64,000 nt of DNA from Oscillospiraceae bacterium (GTDB lineage: Bacteria; Bacillota; Clostridia; Oscillospirales; Ruminococcaceae), in NCBI GenBank assembly GCA_017848055.1, contig JAGALZ010000013.1, positions 1 to 64,000 of the forward strand, given 5' to 3'. Under the pieces are notes generated by a model. It was given only the letters and a program-made list of their open reading frames with translations. It ran no database searches and was not told the origin of the DNA. Below, in pieces: positions 7,604 to 16,798 of the stretch (position 1 is its first letter; each line of letters begins with the position of its first letter). A program made the translations under genes and the position numbers.

Positions 7604-9401
7604 ACTTCATAAGCTCTTCAAGCTCATCGATAAGCTCGCCGAAAAGTGTGAGTGCTTCGGTTATCGGTGCAGTTGTGTTCATATCAACACCCGCACCCCT
7701 TAAAAGCTCGATAGGTGTCTTTGAACAGCCGCCCTTCAAAAAGCTCTTGTAAGCCTCTGCCGCTTCAGTACCGCCTGAAAGAATTTTTCTCGAAAGTGCA
7801 ATAGCCGCCGAGAAGCCTGTAGCATACTGATAAACGTAAAAGTTGTAGTAGAAATGAGGGATTCTTGCCCATTCCATTGCAATTTCTTCATCAATTACAA
7901 TATCGTCGCCAAAGTAAAGCTTGTTGAGGTCTCTGTAAATCGTACGGAGATTTTCCTCGGTAAGGCTCTCGCCGTTTTCGGTCATCTCGTTGATTTTAAG
8001 CTCAAATTCTGCAAACATTGTCTGTCTGTAAAGAGTGGTGCGGAACTGCTCCAGGAAGTAGTTTATAAGATATGCCCTGCGTTTCTTGTCCTGTGCCTTC
8101 GAAAGAAGATACTGCATCAGAAGTGCCTCGTTGCAGGTCGAAGCTACCTCAGCTACAAAAATAACGTAATCTGAGTATCTTACCGGCTGATACTTGTTTG
8201 AAAGATATGAGTGAATAGCGTGTCCCATTTCGTGAGCTATCGTGAACTCGCCGTCAAGTGTTCCCTTGTAGTTGAGAAGAACAAACGGGTGAACTCTGAC
8301 TCCCGCAGAATAAGCGCCGCTGCATTTGCCTTCGTTTTCGTAAACGTCAACCCAGCGGTTGGAGAAGCCCTCTTTTAAGATTGCCTGGTAATCCTCACCG
8401 AGCGGTGCAACCGACTGCATAATTTCTTCTTTTGCATCTTCGTAGGTAATCTTTACGTCGCAATCGCAGATTATCGGAGTGTAAAGGTCGTAGAAGTGAA
8501 GCTCGTCAACGCCCAGAAGCTTCTTCCTCAGACGTACATACTTGTACATCTGCTCCATGTTCTCGTGAACAGCCTTGATAAGGTTGTGGTAAACAGAAAC
8601 AGGAATTTCAGTTGAATCAAGAGCCGCTTCAAGGTTTGAAGAGTACTTTCTTGCTTTTGAATAGAAAGAGAGCTTCTTTGTCTGTGCCGAAAGAATTGCC
8701 GCCGCCGTGTTCTTGTAGCTTCCGTAGGTTGAGTACATAGCTTTGAATGCATTTTCTCTGAGCTTTCGGTCACTTGACTGCATCAGCGGAATATAGCTGC
8801 CGTGAGTAAGCTGGTGAACGTTGCCATCGCTGTCTGAAACATCAGGGAACTTAAGGTCAGCATCCGAGAACATGCTGTAAATCTGTTCAGGTGACTGCGC
8901 CATTTCACTGCTCATTGAAAGCAGGCGTTCTTCAGCGTCAGAGAGAATATGCTCACGCTGTTTTCTGAGTCTGTCAAGAGAAAGCTTGTAAAGCATAAGC
9001 TCCGGCTTCTGAGCGTAGAAGCTTTCGAGAGTTTCGTCGCTTATCGCAAGAAGCTCAGGGGATGCGAAAGCACACTCACTGTTTATAGAAACTACAGCAC
9101 TTATAAATCTCTGAGTGTAGTCCTGATATTTTGCAACTCTTGTGTTCTCGTCGCTCTTTCTCTGGGCGTAGTTTCCAAGGTCGCTTGCAAGCACTTCAAC
9201 CTCATCATCAAGTGTCATAAATTCATATAATGTGTCGGCACTTTCAGAGAGTCTGCCCTTGTACGAACCTAACTTCTCAGCATACCCTTTGAGCTTTTCG
9301 AGGTCATTCTCCCAAAGCTCATCGGTTGCGTAAATATCTTCAATAGCCCATTTCGTTTCGTTTGGCAAGTCCTCACGAAGCGGGATTTTATTTTCGTCCA
9401 T
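7602..9401 (-). CDS. pepF: Oligoendopeptidase F (M3 family metallopeptidase)
   Basis: A 599-residue cytoplasmic zinc endopeptidase that cleaves oligopeptides. The HExxH zinc site appears as AHEMGHAIH at about residues 388-392, with a downstream glutamate in FVAEVASTCNEALL. The N-terminal helical PepF domain (about 20-190) and the full M3 catalytic domain are intact, and the length is normal. The ATG at 9401 follows a GGAGGT ribosome site. It is probably monocistronic, with its own promoter at 9437-9465 and the shared terminator at 7570-7603. Confidence 0.95.
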   Translation of the reverse strand: MDENKIPLREDLPNETKWAIEDIYATDELWENDLEKLKGYAEKLGSYKGRLSESADTLYEFMTLDDEVEVLASDLGNYAQRKSDENTRVAKYQDYTQRFISAVVSINSECAFASPELLAISDETLESFYAQKPELMLYKLSLDRLRKQREHILSDAEERLLSMSSEMAQSPEQIYSMFSDADLKFPDVSDSDGNVHQLTHGSYIPLMQSSDRKLRENAFKAMYSTYGSYKNTAAAILSAQTKKLSFYSKARKYSSNLEAALDSTEIPVSVYHNLIKAVHENMEQMYKYVRLRKKLLGVDELHFYDLYTPIICDCDVKITYEDAKEEIMQSVAPLGEDYQAILKEGFSNRWVDVYENEGKCSGAYSAGVRVHPFVLLNYKGTLDGEFTIAHEMGHAIHSYLSNKYQPVRYSDYVIFVAEVASTCNEALLMQYLLSKAQDKKRRAYLINYFLEQFRTTLYRQTMFAEFELKINEMTENGESLTEENLRTIYRDLNKLYFGDDIVIDEEIAMEWARIPHFYYNFYVYQYATGFSAAIALSRKILSGGTEAAEAYKSFLKGGCSKTPIELLRGAGVDMNTTAPITEALTLFGELIDELEELMK

Positions 9402-9436
9402 AATGTGTGTACCTCCGAAAAAATAATGTCGTAAGT

Positions 9437-9465
9437 ATTATACCCTAAATTGTTATGATAGTCAA
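9437..9465 (-). promoter_or_regulatory. Sigma-A-type promoter of pepF
   Basis: On the minus strand, TTGACT (9460-9465), 17 bp, TATAAT (9437-9442). It is back to back with the pyrE promoter, the two -35 boxes lying 18 bp apart. Confidence 0.8.
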
Positions 9466-9483
9466 TGAAAGTTAAAATACTTC

Positions 9484-9512
9484 TTGAAAAATGTTTCGGT
9501 CTGTGGTATAAT
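9484..9512 (+). promoter_or_regulatory. Sigma-A-type promoter of pyrE
   Basis: TTGAAA (9484-9489), 17 bp, TATAAT (9507-9512), with an extended TG before the -10. The 5' leader is about 45 nt, and I see no attenuator hairpin in it. Confidence 0.8.
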
Positions 9513-9563
9513 ATCTAAGGCAAATATTTTTTATAAGTATAAATCGAAGGGGATTGAAAAACA

Positions 9564-10223
9564 ATGACTTACAAAGAGGAATTTATAAAGTTTATGGCTG
9601 ACAGCGGAGTGCTTACATTCGGCGATTTCACACTCAAGAGCGGAAGAAAGGCACCATATTTCATCAATGCCGGCAACTATAAGACAGGTGCTCAGCTTGC
9701 AAAGCTCGGCGGTTTCTATGCTGAATGTATCAAGGACAACGGCATTGACGTTGAAACACTCTTTGGCCCTGCTTATAAGGGAATTCCGCTTGCAGTTTCT
9801 GCAGCTACAGCTCTCTACAACAAGTTCGGTATCGACGTTTCCTACTGCTTTGACAGAAAGGAAGTAAAGGACCACGGCGAGGGCGGTATGTTCGTAGGAA
9901 AGTCACTTTCTGACGGAGAAAAGGTTGTAATTATCGAAGACGTAATGACATCCGGCAAGGCTCTTCGTGAGGTTATGCCAAAGCTCAAGGGCGAAGCTGA
10001 TGTAAACATCACAGGTATGGTTATCACAGTTGACCGTATGGAGAAGGCTCTTGATTCCGAGCAGTCTGCTGTACAGAACGCTTTCACAGAATTCGGTGTA
10101 AAGGTGTACTCTATCGTAACTATGGAGGATATCATCAAGGCAATTGAAGACGGCGTTGTAGAGGGTAAGGAATACCTCGACGCTATGAGAGCATACAGAG
10201 CACAGTACGGCGCAGCGTACTAA
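9564..10223 (+). CDS. pyrE: Orotate phosphoribosyltransferase
   Basis: A 219-residue protein. It converts orotate and PRPP to orotidine 5'-phosphate in de novo pyrimidine synthesis. The type I PRTase PRPP loop VVIIEDVMTSGKA lies at about residues 121-133. An N-terminal hood with TLKSGRKAPYFINAG and the flexible loop FDRKEVKDHGEGG are also present. The start ATG has an AAGGGGA ribosome site. Here pyrE is alone, not in a pyr operon, and is ended by its own hairpin. carB, a second pyrimidine/arginine gene, lies 15 kb away, also apart from its usual partners. Confidence 0.95.
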   Translation: MTYKEEFIKFMADSGVLTFGDFTLKSGRKAPYFINAGNYKTGAQLAKLGGFYAECIKDNGIDVETLFGPAYKGIPLAVSAATALYNKFGIDVSYCFDRKEVKDHGEGGMFVGKSLSDGEKVVIIEDVMTSGKALREVMPKLKGEADVNITGMVITVDRMEKALDSEQSAVQNAFTEFGVKVYSIVTMEDIIKAIEDGVVEGKEYLDAMRAYRAQYGAAY

Positions 10224-10236
10224 TATTACAAAAGAA

Positions 10237-10265
10237 AAAGGACTGTTTGAAACAGTCCTTTGTAA
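10237..10265 (+). terminator. Probable terminator of pyrE
   Basis: An 11-bp stem, AAAGGACTGTT/AACAGTCCTTT, with a 3-nt loop. It starts 14 bp after the stop. The following tail is only moderately T-rich. Confidence 0.7.
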
Positions 10266-10431
10266 TTTAAAACAAACATCAAAAAATTTTGGAGAGGATG
10301 AAACGAGCATTACACTCCTCACTTATAATTATATCATTTTGTAATGCCGACGCAACAACAATTCTATTACAATTTGTGACAATTTGATTACATATCATTC
10401 TATCCAAAAAATTTGCTAACGGAGGCGTCCT

Positions 10432-11379
10432 ATGGACCTTGCATTCCTTTTGTTTCAAAAGGCATTGGCAATGCTTATATATCTTATAATCGGCTGTATC
10501 TGCTATAAAACAAAGCTTATCACTGATATCGGCAACAAGAGTCTTACAAACGTAGCAATATATGCATTATCGCCTGCGATGATTCTTGTTTCTTTCCAGC
10601 AGGAGTATTCGGAAAAGCTTTTCCGTGGTCTTGTGATGACAGTAGGACTTAGCTGTGTCGGCTTTGTGATTACAATAGCAGGCTGCCTTGCACTGATTAG
10701 GAATAAGGGACTTTCGGGGAAAGAAAACAAGGATGCTGTTATCGAGCGGTTTTCCGCTATCTTTTCAAACTGCGGTTTTATGGGAATACCGCTTGCAAAT
10801 GAGCTTTTCGGTTCGGAAGGTGTTTTCTATATAACCGCATTCCATTCGGTATTTATGTTTCTTGTCTGGACATACGGTGTGTATCTTATTACAGGCGACA
10901 AGAAAGATATTTCTCTGAAGAAGGTAATTCTTAACCCGTCAATTATAGCTACAATCCTCGGTGCCGTGCTGTTTATTGCCGATATAGATACACCGAAATT
11001 CTTAACTTCTACTATGCAGCCAATGAGTACAGCTGTAGGGCCGATAGCTATGATTATCGCTGGTGCAACAATAATCCAGTCGGATTTGAAGGTCGCATTT
11101 ACAAATCTTAGAATATACTGGGTAGCGTTTTTGAAGCTTATCCTCATTCCGGCTATTTTAGCAGTCGTGCTTACTCTTATTTCAAAGCCTTTCGGAATAA
11201 CCCAGACAGCACTTCTGGCTACTATCCTCGGCTTCTCCTGCCCATCAGCAACGATAGGAACAATGCTTGCTATCAAGTTCGATAAGAACGCAACAACCGC
11301 TTCTCAGATTTTTGCTTTTACAACGGTTGTGTCTGTCGTGACAATGCCGCTTATCATCTATTTGCAGCAGCTTCTTTAA
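10432..11379 (+). CDS. AEC-family membrane transporter
   Basis: A 315-residue protein with about ten hydrophobic helices and the AEC (auxin efflux carrier) layout. The motif SNCGFMGIPLANELFG lies in the middle, and LGFSCPSATIGTMLA near the end. Relatives export or import small carboxylates such as malate or amino acids; the substrate cannot be told here. The ATG at 10432 has a GGAGG ribosome site. The 208-bp region before it is AT-rich and gave no convincing promoter, apart from an isolated TATAAT at 10324-10329. Confidence 0.88.
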   Translation: MDLAFLLFQKALAMLIYLIIGCICYKTKLITDIGNKSLTNVAIYALSPAMILVSFQQEYSEKLFRGLVMTVGLSCVGFVITIAGCLALIRNKGLSGKENKDAVIERFSAIFSNCGFMGIPLANELFGSEGVFYITAFHSVFMFLVWTYGVYLITGDKKDISLKKVILNPSIIATILGAVLFIADIDTPKFLTSTMQPMSTAVGPIAMIIAGATIIQSDLKVAFTNLRIYWVAFLKLILIPAILAVVLTLISKPFGITQTALLATILGFSCPSATIGTMLAIKFDKNATTASQIFAFTTVVSVVTMPLIIYLQQLL

Positions 11380-11387
11380 TAAAAATC

Positions 11388-11420
11388 AAGGCTCTGTGGA
11401 ATTACCACAGAGCCTTTTCT
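11388..11420. terminator. Bidirectional terminator between AEC transporter and hflX
   Basis: A perfect 12-bp stem AAGGCTCTGTGG (11388-11399) with CCACAGAGCCTT (11405-11416) and a 5-nt loop. TTTTCTT follows on the plus strand and GATTTTTATT on the minus strand. Confidence 0.88.
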
Positions 11421-12661
11421 TATGCCTTGTAATTTTCGAAAAGATGCAGAATCTTGTTGTCGATAAGTGCGTCAACGAGAATGCCGTCTGCGCCGTATTC
11501 CTGCGAGAACACCTTTCCGTCAATCAGAATCTTGTTGACAAGACCTGCCTTGTCGTAGGGGAGAAGCACATTCATCCTCTTTGCGGTAGGCTCCAAAGCC
11601 TTTGAAATCGCAAGCAGCATATTCGCTATGCCCTCGCCGCTCTTTGCAGATATCTTTACAGCGCTGCCCTTGGTGTCAAGCTCGTCAATGTAAGGAACAA
11701 GGTCGCACTTGTTGAGTACTGTAACAATCGGAATTCCGTCACATCCAAGCTCCTTTAGAAGTGCAATGGTTACATCAGCCTGCTCCTCGCAGTTGTCAGC
11801 CGATGCGTCGCAGAGATGAAGAATTACATCCGCACTTGCTGCCTCTTCAAGAGTCGATTTGAACGCCTCGACAAGCTGGTGGGGAAGACGGCTGATAAGT
11901 CCTACCGTGTCAATAAGAGTAACACTTCTTCCGTCGGGAAGCTCGATTGCCCTCGAGGTAGTTTCAAGTGTCGCAAAAAGCTTGTTTTCAGCAAGAACAC
12001 CTGCCTCGGTAAGCTTGTTCAAGAGTGTAGATTTACCGACGTTTGTGTATCCGACTATAGCACAGGTGAGAACGTTGTCCTTCTTACGCTTTGCTCTTGC
12101 GTAGCCACGACGTTTTTCTATCTCCTTAAGCTCCTCTGAAAGTGCGGAAATTCTCGAACGAATGTGTCGTCTGTCGGTTTCAAGCTTTGTTTCACCCGGG
12201 CCTCTCGTTCCTATACCACCGCCCAGCCTTGAAAGCTTAACACCCATTCCCGCAAGTCTGGGAAGTCGGTATTTGTTCTGTGCAAGCTCAACCTGAAGTC
12301 TTCCTTCACGGGTTGTTGCTCTCTGTGCAAATATGTCAAGGATAAGCATTGTACGGTCAATGGTAAAGGTGTTGCATGCATCCTCGATGTTTCTGATTTG
12401 AGTAGCAGTAAGCTCGTGGTCGAAGATTATTCTGTCGGCACCCGTCTGCTCGCAAAGCTGTGATAGCTCTTCCAAGCGTCCCGAGCCTATGCAGGTGCCA
12501 GGGTCAAAGGACGGACGACGCTGAATTACCCTTGCAACAACCTCTCCACCGGCTGTATCAACAAGCTCAGAAAGTTCATCCATAGAACGCTCTGCGTCAT
12601 ATTCGCCTGTGTCAACGCATACGGTGATGACCTTGTCCTTAAGTTTTGTATTTTCAAACAT
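11420..12661 (-). CDS. hflX: GTPase HflX
   Basis: A 413-residue ribosome-associated GTPase; HflX splits stalled or stressed 70S ribosomes. An N-terminal HflX domain (about 10-180, with RRPSFDPGTCIGSGR and the glycine-rich GGGIGTRGPGETKLE) precedes the G domain. G-domain motifs are G1 VGYTNVGKST, the switch region LFATLETTSR, G3 DTVGLI and G4 NKCDL. A C-terminal extension completes the usual length. The ribosome site GAAAGG lies in the short gap behind the terminator of the upstream 80-residue membrane protein. No separate promoter was found, so read-through is possible. Confidence 0.95.
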   Translation of the reverse strand: MFENTKLKDKVITVCVDTGEYDAERSMDELSELVDTAGGEVVARVIQRRPSFDPGTCIGSGRLEELSQLCEQTGADRIIFDHELTATQIRNIEDACNTFTIDRTMLILDIFAQRATTREGRLQVELAQNKYRLPRLAGMGVKLSRLGGGIGTRGPGETKLETDRRHIRSRISALSEELKEIEKRRGYARAKRKKDNVLTCAIVGYTNVGKSTLLNKLTEAGVLAENKLFATLETTSRAIELPDGRSVTLIDTVGLISRLPHQLVEAFKSTLEEAASADVILHLCDASADNCEEQADVTIALLKELGCDGIPIVTVLNKCDLVPYIDELDTKGSAVKISAKSGEGIANMLLAISKALEPTAKRMNVLLPYDKAGLVNKILIDGKVFSQEYGADGILVDALIDNKILHLFENYKA

Positions 12662-12686
12662 AAACGATAACCTTTCGATAAGAAAT

Positions 12687-12712
12687 AAAAGAGCCGCAGA
12701 TTAATGCGGCTC
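12687..12712 (-). terminator. Terminator of the 80-residue membrane protein gene
   Basis: On the minus strand, an 8-bp stem GAGCCGCA/TGCGGCTC with a 6-nt loop is followed by TTTTATTT. It sits between this small gene and hflX. Confidence 0.8.
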
Positions 12713-12730
12713 AGCTTTGTTAAGTTTCCC

Positions 12731-12973
12731 TTACTTGCAAATTCCGAGGAACTTAAGTACTGCAAGGATAATTCCACCAAGTGAGTAAATCTCGATGAGT
12801 GCACCGACGATACCGAAAATAATTCCGATAACAGGGATGCCAGCGAGAACACCGATAAGAATACCAATAATTGCACCTACTACTACGTAAATAACGATAG
12901 CGATAGCAAGTGACTTAACGTCCTTTTCCTTTACAGAATTGTTAATTGGGAAAAATGGTGCGAGCTGTTCCAT
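12731..12973 (-). CDS. Small hydrophobic membrane protein
   Basis: An 80-residue protein, not recognised. After a polar N-terminus (residues 1-20) come two glycine/isoleucine-rich helices (about 22-44 and 46-72), in which repeated GxxxG spacings suggest tight packing. It has a near-consensus promoter of its own at 13007-13035, an AGGTGAGG ribosome site and a terminator behind it. It is therefore a real, independently expressed gene rather than a chance reading frame. No function can be assigned. Confidence 0.75.
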   Translation of the reverse strand: MEQLAPFFPINNSVKEKDVKSLAIAIVIYVVVGAIIGILIGVLAGIPVIGIIFGIVGALIEIYSLGGIILAVLKFLGICK

Positions 12974-13006
12974 GATAAAATTTTCACCTCACCTTTATAT
13001 ATCCAT

Positions 13007-13035
13007 ATTATACAACATATTTTTCGTTTTGTAAA
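13007..13035 (-). promoter_or_regulatory. Sigma-A-type promoter of the 80-residue membrane protein
   Basis: On the minus strand, TTTACA (13030-13035), 17 bp, TATAAT (13007-13012). Confidence 0.75.
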
Positions 13036-13131
13036 GTGTCTGTTAAGTGAAAACTATGTGAAAATATAATCTTTTATGAAAAATGAACAGTAAAAAACAA
13101 AAGAAAAGCTTAAAAATCTTATAAAAAACTA

Positions 13132-13160
13132 TGGAAATTGAATGTAAAATGTAGTATAAT
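13132..13160 (+). promoter_or_regulatory. Likely promoter of the nadB-dacF operon
   Basis: A perfect TATAAT at 13155-13160 with a poor -35 (TGGAAA at 13132-13137, 17 bp apart). The weak -35 suggests an activator or low expression. I recognise no NiaR-type operator with certainty. Confidence 0.55.
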
Positions 13161-13254
13161 AAAATAAGTGTATCTATATGCGTAAAAAGCCCGAAAGACT
13201 GATATTTTTTTATCAAAGAAAAAGACTTAAAATCCATCAGAAAATGGTGATTAT

Positions 13255-14745
13255 ATGAAGAAATATGATGTTATAATTGTAGGAGCAGGTGCCGCAGGAT
13301 TATCTGCCGCAATAAATCTTTCAAGAGATTTGAAGGTGCTCGTTTTGTGTAAGGGAGATAAGGAGCTTTGCAACTCCAATCTTGCGCAGGGCGGAATTGC
13401 CGGTGTGTATAATAGTCCCGATGACAGTCCTGAGCTTCATAAGCAGGATACCTTTGTTGCGGGTGGTTTTGAAAATGACCCTGTAACCACAGATATTCTT
13501 GTGAATGAAGCTAAAACTGATATTGCAAAGCTCATCGAGCTCGGTGTTGAGTTTGACAAGAAGGAAGACGGCGACTACCACAGAACTCTCGAGGGTGGCC
13601 ACGGAAGGCACCGCATATTCCACAATGCCGACGCTACCGGTCACGAAATTGTCATCAAGCTCCAGGCAGCAGTCAAGGAGCTTGAGAATGTTGACTTTAT
13701 CGATAATTCGCTCCTTTGCAGTATCAAGAAAGTAAACGGCGGATTTGTCCTTGATGTCCTCAAGGATGGCGAATACGAAACTTATTGCTGTCAGTATACG
13801 GTTATGTGTACAGGCGGAATAGGTAGAGTTTATGAGTTTACTACAAACTCCGCAATCGCAACAGGTGACGGAATTGCGTTCGCTTACAATATGGGTGCAA
13901 GAATCAAGCACCTGAGTTATATACAGTTCCACCCTACAGCTTTCAATAATAAAAACACAAGAGAGTGCTTTTTGATTTCCGAAGCTGTAAGAGGCGAGGG
14001 CGCATATCTGAGAAATTGCCATAAGGAAAGATTTATGCATAACTACGATAAGCGTCTGGAGCTTGCACCAAGAGACGTCGTTTCTCATTCGATTATATTC
14101 GAAGCCAAGAGAACAGGCTCTGACGACTTCTATATCGATATAACTCATAAGGATTCAGAATTTATCAAAAACCGTTTTCCGATGATTTATTCGAATCTTT
14201 TAAAGGCAGGCTATGACCTTACAACTGACCTCGTCCCGATTTTCCCGTGTCAGCATTACCTGATGGGCGGAATTGACGTCGATGTAAATTCTCAGTCCTC
14301 TGTGGACGGACTTTATGCCTGCGGAGAATGCTCGCATACAGGTGTACACGGAAACAACAGGCTTGCCTCCAACTCCCTGCTTGAAGCACTGGTTTTCTCA
14401 AGAAGAGCTGCCGAGCATATCAACGAAAGACGCTTCGACTCATCCTTCAATCCGAGCTATGAGTTTCTGCACGATGAAAATGCTCCCGAAAAGCCAAAGG
14501 GCGTGAGAACAAAAATCAGAAGCATTATGCAGAAATCGTACTTTGTAATGCCTGACGTTAATGCTCTGTTTGACGGCTTCAATGAAGTGAAGGAAATCAA
14601 GGAAATGCTCGAAAGAGGTAAATTCAAGGTCGATAAGGATTATGTCGAGGCAAGAGCGCTTGCTACCGTTGCCTATATCATTCTTAAGGAAGCAATTGCT
14701 ATTGCTTCTGAAAATGCAGAGATTACAAGAAGCAATGTCAAATAA
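13255..14745 (+). CDS. nadB: L-aspartate oxidase
   Basis: A 496-residue flavoprotein. It oxidises aspartate to iminoaspartate, the first step of de novo NAD synthesis. The FAD dinucleotide site VIIVGAGAAGLSAAINL is at residues 5-21. The succinate dehydrogenase/fumarate reductase-type substrate region includes SNLAQGGIAG, SYIQFHPTAF, the arginine-bearing EAVRGEGAYLRN, and the late GGIDVDVNS...GECSHTGVHG...NRLASNSLLE. It is slightly short at the C-terminus compared with enterobacterial NadB. In an anaerobe the acceptor is probably fumarate or a quinone-like compound rather than oxygen (inference). The next gene overlaps its stop by 11 bp. nadA is not adjacent. Confidence 0.93.
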   Translation: MKKYDVIIVGAGAAGLSAAINLSRDLKVLVLCKGDKELCNSNLAQGGIAGVYNSPDDSPELHKQDTFVAGGFENDPVTTDILVNEAKTDIAKLIELGVEFDKKEDGDYHRTLEGGHGRHRIFHNADATGHEIVIKLQAAVKELENVDFIDNSLLCSIKKVNGGFVLDVLKDGEYETYCCQYTVMCTGGIGRVYEFTTNSAIATGDGIAFAYNMGARIKHLSYIQFHPTAFNNKNTRECFLISEAVRGEGAYLRNCHKERFMHNYDKRLELAPRDVVSHSIIFEAKRTGSDDFYIDITHKDSEFIKNRFPMIYSNLLKAGYDLTTDLVPIFPCQHYLMGGIDVDVNSQSSVDGLYACGECSHTGVHGNNRLASNSLLEALVFSRRAAEHINERRFDSSFNPSYEFLHDENAPEKPKGVRTKIRSIMQKSYFVMPDVNALFDGFNEVKEIKEMLERGKFKVDKDYVEARALATVAYIILKEAIAIASENAEITRSNVK

Positions 14746-15118
14746 ATCCGTGTTTCTTATGCTGACCGCTGTTTGCTCAATACTGTGGTATTCACTTTGT
14801 GCATATGCTGTGTCAGAAATGTTTTCATTAAGTATAATTGCATTTGCGCTTGCAATTTATGCCTGCGGATTTTGTGAGGTGGGACTGGAAAAATTCTTTT
14901 TCACCCGATACCTCAGCGGTAAAACCGGCTATCCTAAGTCGCTTTCGTTTTTAGGAATGTGCCTTATTCCGACCGCTATTTCAAGCTTTGTGTTTTTGCT
15001 TACCTCGGTATCAGGGAAGACGAACAATGTGCTGTTTGCACTTGTGATTGTTTGTGCCGGGATAAGCCTGTACAGAATTATTTTCACAACAATAGAAAAC
15101 AGATTTATAAAACGATAG
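14735..15118 (+). CDS. Four-helix membrane protein between nadB and nadC
   Basis: A 127-residue protein, not recognised. The start is the ATG at 14735, overlapping the nadB stop; an upstream in-frame start at 14642 would lie deep inside nadB and lacks a ribosome site. Four hydrophobic segments (about 5-25, 30-50, 65-86, 90-110) are followed by a basic C-terminus. The overlap with nadB and the 11-bp gap to nadC imply translational coupling within a NAD operon, so a role in precursor transport or membrane association is possible but unproven. Confidence 0.7.
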   Translation: MSNKSVFLMLTAVCSILWYSLCAYAVSEMFSLSIIAFALAIYACGFCEVGLEKFFFTRYLSGKTGYPKSLSFLGMCLIPTAISSFVFLLTSVSGKTNNVLFALVIVCAGISLYRIIFTTIENRFIKR

Positions 15119-15129
15119 GAGTGTTTATT

Positions 15130-15969
15130 ATGAAGCTTATGCAGTTTCAGCTCGACGACCTCATAAAGTCAGCACTTTCAGAGGATATCAACTACATCGA
15201 TGTTACAACCGATTATCTCGTTGATGAAAATGCTGTTTCCACAGCCAGATATGTAGCAAAGGACGACGGCGTTCTCTGTGGTATCGACGTTGCATTCAGA
15301 GTTTTCAAGCTTCTTGACGATAATGCAACCTGCGAGATTTACATAAATGATGGCGCAAAGGTTAAAAAAGGCGACATCATTGCAAGATTCACAGCTAAGA
15401 CAAGAGCACTTTTAAAGGGCGAGAGAACAGCCCTCAACCTTATCCAGCATATGTCGGGTATCGCAACTGCTACCAATAAGTGCGTTGAGCTTATCGAGGG
15501 CACAAATGCAAGCGTTGCCGATACAAGAAAAACTCTCCCCGGACTTCGTGCAATACAGAAGTATGCTGTTACAGTCGGTGGAGGCAAAAACCACCGCTAC
15601 AACCTCTCGGATTGTGCAATGCTCAAGGATACACATATCGACGCCTATGGCTCAATGTCAGCCGCTGTAGCAAAGCTCAGAGAGGGTATGGGACATACAA
15701 CCAAGATTGAGCTTGAAGTTGGTTCTCTTGAAGAACTTCAGGAGGCACTGACACTCGGCGTTGAAATCATTATGCTCGATAATATGAGTATCGAGGATAT
15801 GAAAAAAGCAGTAGAAATCACTGCAGGCAGAGCAAAGCTTGAAGCGTCGGGAAATGTAACCCACGAAAGAATAAGAGCAATCGCCGAAACAGGTGTGGAT
15901 ATTATTTCACTCGGTGCACTTACTCACTCGGTAAAGGCTTTTGATATCTCCATGAAAATGGACAAGTAA
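15130..15969 (+). CDS. nadC: Nicotinate-nucleotide pyrophosphorylase (quinolinate phosphoribosyltransferase)
   Basis: A 279-residue protein. It makes nicotinate mononucleotide from quinolinate and PRPP. Family motifs in order are the N-terminal EDINYIDVTTDYL, ERTALNLIQHMSGIAT, DTRKTLPGLR, VGGGKNHRYNLSD, EIIMLDNMS and the phosphate-binding LEASGNVTHE plus ISLGALTHS. The start is the ATG at 15130, with GGAG 8 bp upstream; longer in-frame versions beginning at 14959 lie inside the preceding gene. The length is normal. Confidence 0.95.
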   Translation: MKLMQFQLDDLIKSALSEDINYIDVTTDYLVDENAVSTARYVAKDDGVLCGIDVAFRVFKLLDDNATCEIYINDGAKVKKGDIIARFTAKTRALLKGERTALNLIQHMSGIATATNKCVELIEGTNASVADTRKTLPGLRAIQKYAVTVGGGKNHRYNLSDCAMLKDTHIDAYGSMSAAVAKLREGMGHTTKIELEVGSLEELQEALTLGVEIIMLDNMSIEDMKKAVEITAGRAKLEASGNVTHERIRAIAETGVDIISLGALTHSVKAFDISMKMDK

Positions 15970-16003
15970 TTAAGCATATTTTGCGTAGAAAGGAGATTTT
16001 TCT

Positions 16004-16798
16004 ATGGCAAGTATTATGGATGGCGAAAGACAGTTTCATATAAAAACAAAACAAGGCGAGGTCGGCAGATATGTTATTCTCCCGGGTGACCCAGGAAGAG
16101 TGCCTAAAATCGCTGCCCTTCTCGATGACGCAAAGCAGGTTGCCTGCAACAGAGAGTATAATGTCTATACCGGCTACCTCTGCGGCGAGATGGTAACCGT
16201 CTGCTCAACAGGTATCGGCGGTCCGTCTGCGGCAATAGCTGTCGAAGAGCTTATAAAATGCGGTGCCGATACTTTTATCAGAATCGGTACAAGCGGCGGA
16301 ATGGACCTTGCGGTTTCAGGCGGCGACCTTGTAATCGCTTCTGCCTCGGTACGTGGAGAGGGAACTACCTATGAGTACCTGCCGCCGGATTATCCCGCTG
16401 TCGCTACATTCGAGGTCGTTGATGCACTCAGACAGGCGGCTGAAATTACTTCAACCGATGAAATCGGAAACAGATACCATATAGGTGTCGTTCACTCGAA
16501 GGATAGTTTCTACGGCGAGGTCGAGCCGGAAAGCTCACCCGTAGAGCAGAATATCAAGGAACGCTGGGACGCATACCTGCGCTGTGGCTGTCTGACCTCT
16601 GAAATGGAAAGTGCTGCTCTCTTTGCAGTGTGTACAGCAAGAAGAAAACGCTGCGGTGCGGTTTTCACAGCACTCTGGAATGTCGAGCGTTCAAAACAGG
16701 GACTTCCCGATAATGTAACACACGACTCTTCGAGAGCTATAAAATGTGCAGTCGATGCAATAAAGCTTCTTGTCGAAAAGGACAAGAAGGATGGATAA
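16004..16798 (+). CDS. Nucleoside phosphorylase (uridine phosphorylase type)
   Basis: A 264-residue protein of the PNP/UDP hexameric class. Phosphorolysis would give a free base and ribose 1-phosphate. Visible motifs are ILPGDPGRV near the N-terminus (phosphate binding), NREYNVYTGYL, VCSTGIGGPSAAI, FIRIGTSGGMD and, late, LTSEMESAALFAV, whose Glu-Met-Glu binds ribose. Base preference (uridine, purine or other) is not certain. It has a strong AGAAAGGAG ribosome site and sits 34 bp after nadC, so it may recycle nucleosides from NAD turnover (inference). The next gene starts inside its last codons. Confidence 0.88.
   Translation: MASIMDGERQFHIKTKQGEVGRYVILPGDPGRVPKIAALLDDAKQVACNREYNVYTGYLCGEMVTVCSTGIGGPSAAIAVEELIKCGADTFIRIGTSGGMDLAVSGGDLVIASASVRGEGTTYEYLPPDYPAVATFEVVDALRQAAEITSTDEIGNRYHIGVVHSKDSFYGEVEPESSPVEQNIKERWDAYLRCGCLTSEMESAALFAVCTARRKRCGAVFTALWNVERSKQGLPDNVTHDSSRAIKCAVDAIKLLVEKDKKDG

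Noticed and set aside
10299..10388. Possible 29-residue peptide after pyrE
   Set aside because: GGAGAGG directly touches the ATG, too close for normal initiation, and there is no promoter or conserved feature.
13043..13237. 64-codon frame on the minus strand before nadB
   Set aside because: It consists of AT-rich promoter DNA, includes the nadB promoter, and has Phe/Ile/Leu-rich random composition.
13321..14148. 275-codon open frame antisense to nadB
   Set aside because: It lies wholly within nadB, has no ribosome site or recognisable domain, and its composition is that of a reverse-strand shadow.
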